From contig JAAOMT010000603.1 of assembly GCA_016748015.1 (NCBI GenBank), positions 353,532 through 417,531 on the forward strand: DNA of 64,000 nucleotides, read 5' to 3'. Both the position numbers and the translations under genes were made by a program. This DNA comes from Geosiphon pyriformis (taxonomy: Eukaryota > Glomeromycota > Glomeromycetes > Archaeosporales > Geosiphonaceae). The notes below the pieces were generated by a model, which was not told the origin of the DNA, made no database searches, and worked only from the letters and a program-made list of their open reading frames with translations. Below, piece after piece: positions 9,531-21,023 of the stretch. Position 1 is the stretch's first letter. Each line of letters begins with the position of its first letter.

Positions 9531-10574
9531 TCACGAGATGGTTTCCAAGATCCAACTCACAACATCTATGGGGCCATCGTGAACAACCACGATATCGAAA
9601 GCATTCAGATATTTATCGAGCAATTCTTCAACGTGATCATTAAGAAAACCAATATTCAGACAAATATCGTGTTTGACCCCACTAGACATTTCCAAATCTC
9701 CAATTGAATCTCCTAGTAATATCACATTTTTACGTTCACTGATCGTGAAGTAATAAGGCGTTTTTTCAAGCATGAATTCTGATTTGTTGAAAATGTGAAT
9801 CAAGGGAGGCTTAAAATGGTCGCATATGCCGGTCAAGGGATTAAATCCCATTTGATTTGATACAATATGCATGTTAGAACGGAGTAAATTTTTAGATCGA
9901 AGCACCTCTTCAATGACATCTAAAATGAATCAATTCAGCGGGGATTCGATAAATTATGCTGTGAAATTCCAAATAATCACGAGAAAAAATAATTACTTGT
10001 AATTCCTGCCGAAAACACAAGAAAAGGTATATTATGTTCTTCGCATTTCGTAATAACTTTGTCCAGTCCCGATCGCACCTCGACTGGAGTTTCCGAAACA
10101 ATTTGAGCAATGTCATTTCGGCTAATGTGTTGGTCGATAAGAAGCCTGTGGGCTTTTTCCCACCATTCAACCATCAGAGGCGTCTTTTCATCATCTGTCA
10201 AATTGGGATCCATTTCTATAGGGAAATACTTTTGATAAAGTTGATTCACCTTGGTTTTAAAATCTTCCTTTAACGAGCTACCAGACGATAGTATCCCATG
10301 CGAACTTGGATTAATTTCGTTATTTTGCGTGTGAAGGTGCGTCATTGTTCTATCAAAGTCTAGAATCTTACCCATTATTTACAATATTTCTAGTTAATAA
10401 TATTGTTTGCAAGAATACACAGTCTTATAGCATTTAGTGCTTTTACATACCGCATAGAAAATGCAAATTTTGGAACCCATCATTTAATATCTTTTCCAAT
10501 TTTCTTTTTGTTGTTTCGCCTGTTTTTATGTGATGCGTTGCACTTATTTTTGAGAAAAGTTCCTCAAGATTCAT
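9531..10574 (-). CDS. Cytosolic (pyrimidine) 5'-nucleotidase III homologue, three exons
   Basis: A HAD-superfamily phosphatase expected to dephosphorylate nucleoside 5'-monophosphates. Exons are 10574-10451, 10359-9997 and 9919-9531, with introns of 91 and 77 nt in matching phases, giving 291 residues, close to the family's 286-336. The catalytic motif I (DFDRT, Asp42 and Asp44) is created exactly across the first splice junction: exon 1 supplies the G and exon 2 the AC of Asp42. Motif II lies in FLVFSAGI, and the Mg-binding motif GDSIGD is at about 232-237. The family segments VEWWEKAH, IVSNQMGF and LIHIFNKS are also present. An in-frame ATG at 10628 could add 18 residues. The downstream reading in intron 1 that starts MGKILDFD is an artefact of intron retention. 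Confidence 0.9.
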
Positions 10575-10628
10575 ACTGAATGTAAAAGGTGTGTAAGTAA
10601 AGCCCGCTGAATGACGGATATAATGCAA

Positions 10629-10939
10629 TCACAAAGTTCGGTTTGGAAAAAGATCCCCAGTTACTAGGGGGGATAGATTATCAAGAAAATTCCATTTTTA
10701 AAAATTTGTAACTCTACATTCATTTACTGTAATAAGCAACTCTCTCAAAATTCGGCTTTTTAATCAATATATTAGAAACTTTTTAAACTATTTTCACTGT
10801 TTACATTATTACCTTTTTTAATAACATAAAATTATTATATTTTAGAATGTTCATTTATTTTATTTTACAAATATCAATTTATTTTAAAAAACAAAATAAT
10901 TTAAAAATTTTATATTATATATATATGCTATATATTTTA

Positions 10940-10982
<43 letters not shown>

Positions 10983-11420
10983 TTCTGCTTATAATGTAAT
11001 CCAATCATAAACTAATTTCATATGACAATATTATTATATATTAAACTCAGATTACACTAAAACAATATGTAATTTGGATTTGTTAAGATTATATTATATC
11101 AAATAAAAAAAATATATTTTGTTTTTTTATTTACCAATACACTAATTTAAATAATTTACATCTTTAAAAAAATTTACATAATTATTGTTTAATTAATTAT
11201 TTGCTATTTTTTTTAAAGATATTTAAAAGTTTTAAAGTATTATTAAATTAATATATGTATTTTTATTTATTAAATATAAAAACTTATTGTCTATTTTTTT
11301 AAAAAACTAGTTTTTTAATCATTATTATATTTTTTTATAAAACTTACAAAATTTTTGTATTAATTAACAATTTGTATTTAAAAAATAAATTTTAATATAA
11401 ATTATTAAATACAATATATT
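10629..11420. other. AT-rich spacer between host genes and the transposon block
   Basis: Contains the promoter side of the 5'-nucleotidase gene at its left end, a long ATT microsatellite, and then featureless AT-rich sequence up to the presumed 5' end of LINE-1. No ORF with recognisable content is visible on either strand. Confidence 0.5.
10938..10982. repeat. (ATT)n microsatellite, about 14 units
   Basis: An uninterrupted run of ATT trinucleotides. Confidence 0.9.
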
Positions 11421-13067
11421 TTTTCTCTTGTCAATCTCCTAATCATAACAAGAGTAAAGATTTATTGAAGAATTAATTCGTTTTTTCTTTCTTTTCTCTT
11501 TGTATCTCTTTAGTTATTTTTTCCAACTTACTATTTTTTGTTGTAATAGAACTGGTAAACTCTTCTCTGCTAATAGTTTTGATTCAAATTTGGCTGATTT
11601 AAAAATCTGCTTAAGCACTAAGAAAAAGTATGTAGAGAGTATATACTTTTAAAGTGTGTTTTATAAAAAGCTAAAAAAGTTTGATGCAAGTATCAATATA
11701 ATCAACTTGTTTACTGGTCTTTAAGTCTTGAAAATATTAGTGTCTTTAGTGACAAGTCAGTAATATTCTGAAAAAAAAAAGTTGGTAGTAAAGCCAGCAG
11801 TATTAGCAGTCTATTAAACATAGAAAATATAAAAAACATAATTATCAAAAAAATTAGCTATGCAAATTTAGATAATTTGATGGTTAACAATAATATGGAT
11901 GATATTATATCACAAAAAACTTGCACTCAAACATATGTGTTAAATTATTTACCAAAAATTTTTTTATTTGTGAATTTAAATAATAATAAAAATGTCTTAA
12001 TGTTTTTATCATTTAATTTTAATAGCTTTAAGCAACTTCTATTAGTCAGGTTATATGTTTTGAAAAAAAGAAGTTTTTATTTGACAAAATTGTTTATATT
12101 GGATATTGAGTTATTTGCTATATCTGGCAAAACTAATAGTAATAAATTAATTACAGTGAAAAAAAATTTTTATTATGTTAATAGTTTTAGGAAAGCATTT
12201 ATTTCCTCAAAATTCTCAGAGATTATTAGGTTATTTTTTATGTCAGAATTAAGTTTAAATAAAGCAAAAAAACTAACAATTTGTGAAAAAATTATGGTGA
12301 ATAATGATATAAAAAAAACAAATAGTTATACAGATCAGAAAATAATTGTTAAAAAGATCTCAATAAATCTTTACAAGTCAGCTATAGAGTTAGTGTTTTT
12401 TAAATTTACCAAGATTGTGTTAATTAAGATGCAATTTATTGGTTTTTGGCAAAAAGCCTTAATAAAGTTTGAATTAGCTAAAATTGCCAATTTGGTCATG
12501 GCTAAGTAGTCTATTTTTATAAGAAAAAATTCTATATATATGGTGTTGACTATTAATAATAAACAAATATAAATATTTAAAAATCAGTATTAAACTTTGT
12601 TATATACTTTATTAATTGGCACTACTGTTTATAATCTTATTGTTTTATTGGAATTATATGATAAAAAGACTTGTTATATTAGTTACAATTTTGGTTTTTA
12701 TGTTTATAACAAATGTGTTGTGATTTGTTTTGCTAATAAAACATCAAAAAAGATGGTTATTAGTTTTATTTTTGTCTTTAAAAATGTAAATTGCATTGAA
12801 CTGGCCTTTTTTTGGCCTATTGTGCTCAGTATAAACAATTTAATTATGTTTTTAGTATGTGTTCAGTAAATGAGAATTTAGATAATTATAATAAATAGGT
12901 AATCAATTCTCAAGATAAGATTTACTTAGCAAATATATATATAAAAAAACAGACACTAATTGCTCAACCAGTCTTATTTGGTGAAAAAACTTGGGCTTAA
13001 ATTGCTAATAGTTTTGTTTCTTATATAATATCTTTGGTTTTTTTGGCACTAATTTATCTTTAAATAT

Positions 13068-13808
13068 TGTTATGGTTGAAATCCATAATTTTTATTAGTT
13101 ATCACATGTATTAGTCATTGATGTCATATAATTAGCCACTCTATTTTTAAATAGTGATCATTGACCTAATCAATGACCTGACCGTTGACCTGATCATTGA
13201 CCTGATCATTGACCTGATCAATGACCTGATTGTTGATCTAATTATTGACCTGATCATTGACCTAATCGTTGACCTGGTTGTTGACTACTTTCAATAGCTA
13301 TATAAGCAATGAGTCTCTTAGCTGTAGAAAATCATCTCTCAGACAAGAATCAAATAAATAAAAATAACAACTTTCATCTCAATAACTCTCTTATTGCTAA
13401 ATTCCCTTTTTCTACCTTCAAGTATCTGAACATCTTAAGATAAAAGATTACTTGTTGGTCTTTTTTCTGTTTGAATAATTGTAATATTTGAAGACTATTT
13501 GTATAAACATAACTGAAAAACACAAGTTGATACCTAATATTGAATTCTAAGAGCGCCGATGTGAAGGCATAGAATTAATACCAGTGGTGATCAATTGTTG
13601 ACAGTACGGACTATCTCTCTACTTTCAGATTCCCTTGTTACCTTTTGAAAAGAATAGTGACTGAGATATTTTATGAGACTGATCTCGCACATTGAATCCA
13701 TACTCATTTAATTTGCTCATTAAAGTTGAATCTTCTTTGATTATTTCTATCATCCTACAATCTTGTTCTCCTTTGCTATCCATTAGCTTGTTACTCCAAC
13801 CTGTAACA
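13068..13808 (+). repeat. 5' LTR of element A
   Basis: 741 bp, starts TGTTATGGTTGAAATCC and ends CTGTAACA. It differs from the 3' LTR mainly by transitions and by a 96-bp expansion of an internal 12-bp repeat. Confidence 0.92.
13156..13287. repeat. 12-bp VNTR in the 5' LTR of A, 11 units
   Basis: Consensus GATCATTGACCT, eleven consecutive units. The 3' LTR has three units at 21112-21147, and the eight-unit difference (96 bp) accounts exactly for the LTR length difference. Confidence 0.88.
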
Positions 13809-13814
13809 TGAAAG

Positions 13815-13831
13815 TGGTGCTCTCTGTGAGG
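13815..13831 (+). promoter_or_regulatory. Primer binding site of element A
   Basis: TGGTGCTCTCTGTGAGG lies six bases after the 5' LTR and starts with TGG, the complement of a tRNA 3' CCA. Its first ten bases are identical to the primer site of element B, so both probably use the same tRNA. I do not identify the tRNA. Confidence 0.7.
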
Positions 13832-13860
13832 TTGTTAAAATTCACTTATTCCCTTATTGT

Positions 13861-15417
13861 ATGGGTGATTACTCATATCTGCCACAGCAATCAGAAGAAC
13901 ACTTTGCAGCACACAACAGAAATGACCTAGATTTTATTGAACTTAATCTTCTGCCTTTCTACTTGATCTGCTTTCTCATTGAAGAACAATTTAGCAGACA
14001 ATTCCAAGACTTTTGGAACTGGTTCCTGAATGAGCATTCACCTGAAACCTACACAACTTATACAACCTATTACTTTGATTAAGCTTATTTTGAAGACAAC
14101 TTTGAAGAAAGAAACAACAGTATCAATTAGCTTTTATATTTTACAACCTTTGAACAACAGCCCCCTGATTTTGAATATCTGAATCATCAAATCCACATTT
14201 GGATTGCTGCCCATCAATCAACAGTAACTTCCCTTAAAACAGAAAAAGAAAGCTACCAAACAGCTTCTATTTTTGATCTCTTTTTAAGTGAATCAGAGCA
14301 CTCCACACAAACAATAACTTCTGAACCAATGGCCCAAGATCCAATGCAAATAAACATCCTGGCCACCCTCCAAAGCATACAAACTGCTTTGGGACAAAGA
14401 AACAACACCCCACTACTCCTATTCAGAGGTAATGCCTAAGATCTAATTGAATGGTTGGACGATTTTGAAAGAGCAGTTACTACAAACCAGTATGATGATA
14501 AATACAAGTTCTAAATCATTGGTGGCTATCTCCAAGGCTCCTCTGCTACCTGGTTTTCACAAGAAACCAATGCTGGTGCTCAACAAAAAATTGTTAGATA
14601 GACTTCAGCAAATATTGGAGAAAACAATACCTCTTTCACTACCCAGTTTGAAAACAAATTCAGAACCCCTATCTTAATATCCAAATGGCATATGGAATTA
14701 GAAAGAAGAACCCAAGATCCTGGTGAAATTGTGACCGAATATGCCAAAGCAATCAGAAAACTCATCAAGCGTGTAGGCTCTAGTAGAAACTGGACTGAAG
14801 AGCAAAAGATCTACTCCTTCACAAAAAGATTGAGAACTGATTTATCATATGCTCTTTGGCCTCTCTTGGCTTTAAAAGATAATCCCACTATGGATATGGC
14901 TATTAAACTCGCCCAAAGAATTGAAGACAATCAAAGAATGCATTTGAGATCCACACTTCCAGTTTTTGCTCCTGCTTCTGTTATGGTTCTTACTCTTCAA
15001 ATGGCTGCTACTTCTTTTGCTGCCCAGACACAAGATCCAAATAAACAATTAATAGATAAACTTACAGCAAATTTTGCTCGGCTATTAGAACCATTAGCCC
15101 AAGCAGTCAAAGATAACCAGCAATCACAAAAACCCAGATTTGAAAACCATTTTAATCAGCCCCAGCAATCTCCTTACCAAAGACAACAAAATCGTGGCCC
15201 TTCTGTGTGTTATAGATGTGGATTAACTGGACATTTCTCCAGAAATTACAACAATCTTCTACTGCCTCCTCCAGCTCCCAGAAACAATGACAACCAAAAC
15301 AACAGACTCAACAACAACAATAATGTCTCCAATCAAAAACCCAATCATGCCAACATCAATTTCTTTAGAGAGAATTCCCTAGTTGAAGCCACTGTTTATC
15401 AGTCTTTAAACTGGTAG
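13861..15417 (+). pseudogene. gag: Gag of element A
   Basis: A single plus-strand frame from ATG 13861 to TAG 15415-15417, broken by TAA/TAG codons (for example near 14080, 14128, 14438, 14512 and 14598), each compatible with a CAA/CAG or TGG ancestor. The capsid-like part contains LQGSSATWFSQE and a KWHMELERRTQDPGEIVTEY helix region. A zinc knuckle at about 15208-15250 reads CYRCGLTGHFSRNY, in which the last cysteine of the CCHC is now Tyr (one G-to-A step). Gln/Asn-rich spacers flank it. The frame ends two codons after a TTTAAAC heptamer that would move ribosomes into the protease frame. Confidence 0.85.
15405..15411 (+). promoter_or_regulatory. Candidate -1 ribosomal frameshift site (TTTAAAC) at the gag-pol junction
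   Basis: In the gag frame the codons are TCT TTA AAC TGG TAG, so the heptamer is phased T TTA AAC, the classic X XXY YYZ form. A -1 slip continues as CTG GTA GGC directly into the open protease frame. A short GCAC/GTGC stem could form just downstream. Confidence 0.6.
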
Positions 15418-16223
15418 GCACACCTCCAAAGAGTGAGAGTGCAAGCCAACCAGAAGAAAACTTTTTTTATGCTTTTAACTTAACTGATGATGACCATGAC
15501 ATGAATGAACTAGCAATCAACACCTCAGAACCAACCAGAAAGAAGAAAAAAGCCAAGGTTGATTTTGTTTTAGACCCCAACAAAGTCTCAACTTTTGCCA
15601 CTGATAACAATGAGCCACCAAAGACTAAAGTTTTTAAGAATCCTTCAAAGTTGAAACCTCCAGAAATTGTACAAAAATCTGAACCCTATTTCATTGTCAA
15701 AGATCTCATGGAAACTCCAGCACATATTACCTTTGGCCAGTTAATGACCCACCCACAGTTCAGAAAGGATCTTTGCAAATCCTTGATTCCAAAAAAAAAG
15801 ACACCAAAAACCAACAAGCACCCTCGCCAAGCTGGACTTGCTGACAACAGCAATGTTATCTCTCTAATTTGTAAAACCCAAGTGGCTGGATACTTCATTG
15901 ACTTAATTCTGGACAGTGGATCATCTGTTAGTGTCATTGCCAAACACTTCTTGGAAGCAATTGGTAGAAAGATTGATGAATCTTCCACCAGACTAATGAC
16001 CAATGTACATGGTGACAAAAAGAAAAGACTGGGTATTGCCAAAGCTGTTCCTGTCCGCATCAATGGAATCAGCATTAAAACTGACATAAAAGTTTCTGAA
16101 GCCAAAGAATACACCATCATTGTTGGCAATAAATGGCTCAAGAAAGCAAAAGCTTTGCTTGATTATGAATTTTGTGAATTAACTATCAGATGTGGTAAGA
16201 AACCCATTGTGGTTAAGTGTTGC
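15411..16223 (+). pseudogene. pol: Protease part of element A pol
   Basis: Open in the -1 frame relative to gag, and running to the LTR-C insertion at 16224. After an acidic/Lys-rich leader, the retropepsin-like core appears: FIDLILDSGSSVSVIAKHFL with the DSG active-site triad, followed by the IVGNKWLKKAKALLDYE segment that resembles the second half of gypsy proteases. Removing the 877-bp insertion (LTR plus one target copy) restores a continuous frame into the downstream pol region. Confidence 0.8.
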
Positions 16224-17096
16224 TGTTACAGGATGGTTTTCTTGTTATATTTAATTGCCGATATCTTGTTTTAATTGCAATCAGTCTTTCATGAGTTCCT
16301 CAATTCTATTTGTGTGATAATGTCACTGTTATACTGAAGGCTTTCTTTTTAATGTTATGATGTAAGTTATTCTTCAATTCCTGATTGTTGTGTGTGTTTA
16401 TGTACTCCTTCTCAGAGGCTGAACTGAAATCTATCCACTGTTTGGGGTCTTCTCTGAGGCTATTTTTGCAATTGTCTGATGTGTTTCTCTAATCTAAAAA
16501 CACTAAAGGTTAATGGCCTTTAGCACTTTTCCTAATTCTTACAATAAAACTTTTATCAATTAGTAACAACATGAATAATCTTAATCAAGGATTATTTTTC
16601 CAAGGAATTCAGTTGATGAATGATAGTTTCATTCAATAAATAATACAAGTAAGTTTCTTAATACTTTAGGTTGTGATAATTCAGTTTTAAATATTTTTTT
16701 CATTTCTTTTTGATTTAAAGGTTTCTTGGGATATTTAATTTGAAAGTATGATTTAAAGTAGAGTTTGTTAGATAAAATTGGATCTATTGCTTGATAAATT
16801 ATGATTTTTATTACTTGATTGTTTTTTCCCAATATTAAAGCTACTGTATATATACATGTTTGTAGTTCTACGAGAAAACACATTGTAATACTTTCTTTTT
16901 GATATTTCAACCTGGTGTTTGCTGCTATCACCAGTTGATGTTGGCTGCTATTGTGAACTGGTGCTTGCCACTATTGCGAGATGGTGTTTGCTACTATGTT
17001 AATTATTATCTTTCTAAGATTATTACTGCACTATATTATGATTGAATAGTTTGTATTATTTTTATGATTCTTTTGCTAAATTCTTAAACTGTAACA
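16224..17096 (+). mobile_element. Solo LTR, family C, nested inside element A
   Basis: 873 bp bounded by TGTTACAG and CTGTAACA (perfect 8-bp inverted termini), flanked by TTGC at 16220-16223 and 17097-17100. No coding content. A second, more degraded copy in reverse orientation is at 55195-56069. Since it interrupts element A's protease it is the youngest event in this nest. Confidence 0.9.
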
Positions 17097-17100
17097 TTGC

Positions 17101-18975
17101 CATTGGACAACTTCCCCAGTACCCAAACAAAACCAAGAAGAAAAACAATCAAATGAATCAGATAATGAAGAGAACAATGAAAAAGAAGAACAAAAAGAGC
17201 AAGAAGAAACTGCTGAACTCGCCTATATTACCTTTACTAGCAATAGCAAACCACTGGACAATGTTAAAGCAGACAAAAAAGGAATCATTGTAAATGGCAA
17301 GCTGATCTGCTGGCCTTATTATGATATTCTTAGAAGAACCTTTGAAAAAAAACCTGGCAAAAAAACCAAATACAGTTTATGATGGCATGGTCCTTGTGTC
17401 CAGTGTTGGTGCAACAAACTCTTGTATTCTCCAAGTGATGAATGCAAATCATGTCTGATCTATTACAGAGATTGGGAACCAATCAGTTTGATATCCAGAG
17501 AAGAATTAAAAGAAGTACAGAAGTCCTTTGAAAATGAACCACCTAAGATCCAATCACTGGTTATAGAACAAAAAGAACCCTCCCCAGAAGAAAGAAAAAT
17601 AGACATTGAAAATTTGCTGGCTAGAAATAGCCCAGTTATCTCCAAAGAAGATGATACCTCTGGACATACCCATGTGATACAACACACTATCACCACCAGA
17701 GAAACCCAATCCATCTATTTGAAGTCTTATCAATCCAATTAGCACAATAATGAGTTTATCAAAAAAGAGATAAACCAAATAAAAGAACTTAAATTCATAC
17801 AAAAAACCAAGAGTAAATGAGCTTTCCCAGTTGTAGTAATATCCAAGAAAGATGGAACACTACGCTTTTGTGTCAACTACTGCCAATTAAATGCCATTAC
17901 TAAAAGAGACATGTACCCACTTCCCAAGATTGATGCAATGTTAGACCAATTCAAAGATGCTGCTTTCTTCTTAACCATTGACTTAACTGCTAGATTTTGG
18001 CAAGTAGAGATGGATCCAGAAAGCAGAAAGAAAACTGCCTTTATCATCAAGTATGGCATCTATGAATTCACAGTCATGTCTTTTGGTTTCACCAATGCCC
18101 CTCCCACCTTTCAACGCTTAATAGATAAAGTATTTGAATCAGTCAAGGAAAACTTTGTTCTAGTCTATTTGGATAACATAATGGTATACTCAAAAATCTG
18201 GGATGAACACCTGGAACATTTGCAAAAGATTTTTGACCTCCTCAAAAATGCTGGCCTCAAGATCAACCCAATCAAATCTTTCTTTAGAAAACAATCCACC
18301 CAGTTCCTTGGTTATTTTATCACAAAAGATGGAATCTTTCCTGACTCAGCCAAAATTGAAAAAGTCCAAAACATCAAACAACCAATGAACATTTATAAAC
18401 TATACTCTTTTCTTGGTTTGGCCTCTTATTATCACAAATTTATTAAGGATTTCTCCAAAATCGTCTCTTTTCTCAATCAGCTACTCAAGAAAAATGTCAA
18501 TTACTATTGGGGAACACATCAGCAAAAAGCCTTTAAAACTTTAAAGGAAAAACTGGTTACAGAACTCATCTTCAAGCAACCTGATCTAGATCAACCCTTT
18601 ATCCTCCACACTAATGCATTTGGCTTTGGACTTGGTATTGTTCTCTCCCAAAAAGATGAAGATGACAAAAAACATGCCATAGCCTATGCCAGTAGAACCC
18701 TTTCCCCAGCAGAACAGAACTATTCAGTCACTGAACAAGAATGCTTAGCAGTAGTATGGTCCACCAGTTACTGGAGTAAGTATCTTCTTGGTGTGAAGTT
18801 TTTGGTAGTAACAGATTACCAAGCTTTGGTTTGGCTGGACAACAAAAAGAGGTTAAAACACAAATGGATAACTTGCTGGATACTTCACTTGGATGAATTT
18901 GACTATGATATTCAACATCGCAAAGGAGCTAATCATCAAAACACTGACACTCTTTCCAGACTTATTATCCAGTAA
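17101..18975 (+). pseudogene. pol: Cys-rich linker, reverse transcriptase and RNase H of element A
   Basis: After the inserted LTR the frame continues through an acidic segment and a Cys-rich module (CVQCWCNKLL then CKSCLIYYRD). The RT follows (AFPVVVISKKDGTLRFCVNY, DLTARFWQVEM, MSFGFTNAPPTFQRLID) with the catalytic box VYLDNIMVYS near 18170. The normal box is YxDD; here the second Asp is Asn. RNase H follows (FILHTNAFGFGLG, where the usual Thr-Asp is Thr-Asn; LVVTDYQALVWL) and ends at LSRLIIQ. Stops at 17371, 17740 and 17818 fit transitions from Gln or Trp codons. Confidence 0.88.
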
Positions 18976-19029
18976 CAGAACAACCCTCTTAAACCAAACC
19001 AACTTAATTATTAGTAATTCCCCCTTTTT

Positions 19030-20356
19030 GACAAATACAATAATGAACTTGAACAACTACTCTGTCTTAATGGAATTTTTGGGTAAAGGACAATACCCAC
19101 TGAAATACACATGACAACAAAGAAAACATTTGTGCAAACAATTAAATTTCTATTTGATTCACCAAAACCAACTTTATAAAAGAAATAGAAAAGATCCTGA
19201 CCACCCCCAGAAAGTTATCAGATTTGAAGAAAGAGAAATTGTGATCTACAATATGCATACTGATCTATTAGCTGGACACTTTGGAAAAACAAAAACAATT
19301 CAGAAAACTCTAGCTCACTATTATTGGTCTATCTTGGAAAAAGACATTGCTGAATACATCAAAACCTGTAATATCTGCCAAAGAAGAGGAAAACCCAATT
19401 GCAAAAAAGATATCCATCCAATCTCTGTTGGTCAACCCTTTGACAAAATTGGTATAGATGTTGTTGAACTTTTAACAATAACTCCTGATGACAACAGATA
19501 CATTATCACAGCTACCGACTATCTTACAAAGTGGGTAGAAGCAAAAGCCACTTCAGACCAAACAGCAGTCTCAATAGCCAATTTCATTTATAAAGATATT
19601 ATTTGTCATCATGGCTGCTCCAAAAAACTTTTATCTGACAGAGGAAGAGCTTTTCTCAGTACACTTGTTGAAAAACTTTGCAGAAAAATGGGAATATGTC
19701 ACAAACTTTTCTCTCCTTATTACCTCCAAACAAATGGCTTAGTAGAATGTTTCAATAGAACACTATGTGAAACCTTAGCCAAAACCAGCGAAGAAACAAA
19801 CTTATAGGACAAAGTACTGTCTTCATCTTTGTTTGCTTATAGAACTGTGAATCATGACATAACAAGTTATAAACTCTTTTATCTATTCTATGGATGAATA
19901 GCAACTCTACCAATAGAAACTGACATTGAGACAATACCCTTTGAAGAAATAACAATAAGGAATTACAAAGACATTTTGCAAAGAAGACTTGGTACCATTC
20001 TTAACTCATTAGTAGAACCACAGATAATTGCCTTTGAAAAGATAAAACAATTCCAAAAGAAGCTTAAGAAAAAGAAAATATATAAAACACTTTCCTTAAG
20101 TGTTGGTGACTTAGTTTTAGAATACTGTTCAGACAGAAACAATGTCTATGGTAATAAATTCTCTAGCCAGTGAAAAAGACTCTTTATAGTCAACAAAGTT
20201 TTAAACAATGGTTTTTATATCTTACAAGATCAATATGGAACAATCTTCAATGATCGCCCTGTTCATGGCACATGACTCAAGAAATATTACAAAGAACCTG
20301 ATTGGTTACCTGTTGTGGTAATACCGACCCAAATGATCAACAAAAATCAGATATAA
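19030..20356 (+). pseudogene. pol: Integrase of element A
   Basis: Encoded in a frame +1 to the RT, implying an indel near 19010 (a C5T5 run is present). The zinc-binding region shows HTDLLAGHFGKTKT with CNICQRRGK. The DDE core is intact in sequence: GIDVVEL, LLSDRGRAFLS and GLVECFNRTL. A chromodomain is not visible; the C-terminal part ends DWLPVVVIPTQ. Stops at 19807, 19897, 20171 and 20273 all sit where Trp is plausible (TGG to TAG or TGA). Confidence 0.85.
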
Positions 20357-20397
20357 ATAAATACATCATTCCAAAAACAGAGGTATCTTCAATCAAC

Positions 20398-20895
20398 ATG
20401 AACAATTATTTCCTAGATCAAAACATTCAAAACGCTTTCTACACTCTCCATGAGTACTGAATCAAAAATTATCCAAATGCTACTCTGACCATTAAAAAAC
20501 AAACCACCATAACTAATAACAATAGAATACATACTGTTATTAGACCAAAGAAAACCACTACCAGAAGAGAAAGAATTGGTAGAAAAATGGATAAGTATTT
20601 GCTAGAAAGCATAACAGCAGCAATACTTACACCTTCCATAACAATTGGAAAAATGATTAAAGAAATCTTGTCTATAGACAAAAACTTGTCATATAGAAGA
20701 CAACTAGAATTTTATGGTTGTCTTGGTGAAATTATAGAAAAAATGAAGCTTATGAAGAAAACAACTTCAGAGATACAAGTGGAAATTTTGGGCATTATAC
20801 GATTGGATGTCCCAAGAGTTTTGACCATTGCTAAAAGAGCCAGAACTCTAATACAAAGATTTGGTCTCTTGGATACAAAGCTTATTTCGCCTTAA
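20398..20895 (+). pseudogene. Extra ORF of element A in the env position
   Basis: A 165-codon frame between integrase and the 3' LTR, interrupted only by one TGA at 20458. The product is basic (RPKKTTTRRERIGRKMDKYL) with helical stretches TPSITIGKMIKEILS and YRRQLEFYGCLGEIIEKM. No signal peptide or transmembrane segment, so not a typical envelope protein. Element B has a similar-looking ORF in the same place. Function unknown. Confidence 0.6.
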
Positions 20896-21023
20896 GTACT
20901 ATACACTCTATTCACAAAAAACTTCAACAAACTAGTTAGTTTTGAGTTAGACAAAACCCTTCAATTAGAATACCCTATAAATAGCTTGATTTCACCGGAG
21001 CTCAATCTCTTTGAAGAAAATGA

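Noticed and set aside
13156-13287. Regular short repeats as a possible CRISPR array
   Set aside because: Units are contiguous 12-mers without spacers and lie inside an LTR.
20398-20895. Envelope gene of a retrovirus-like element
   Set aside because: No signal peptide, transmembrane segment or cysteine pattern; called only an accessory ORF.
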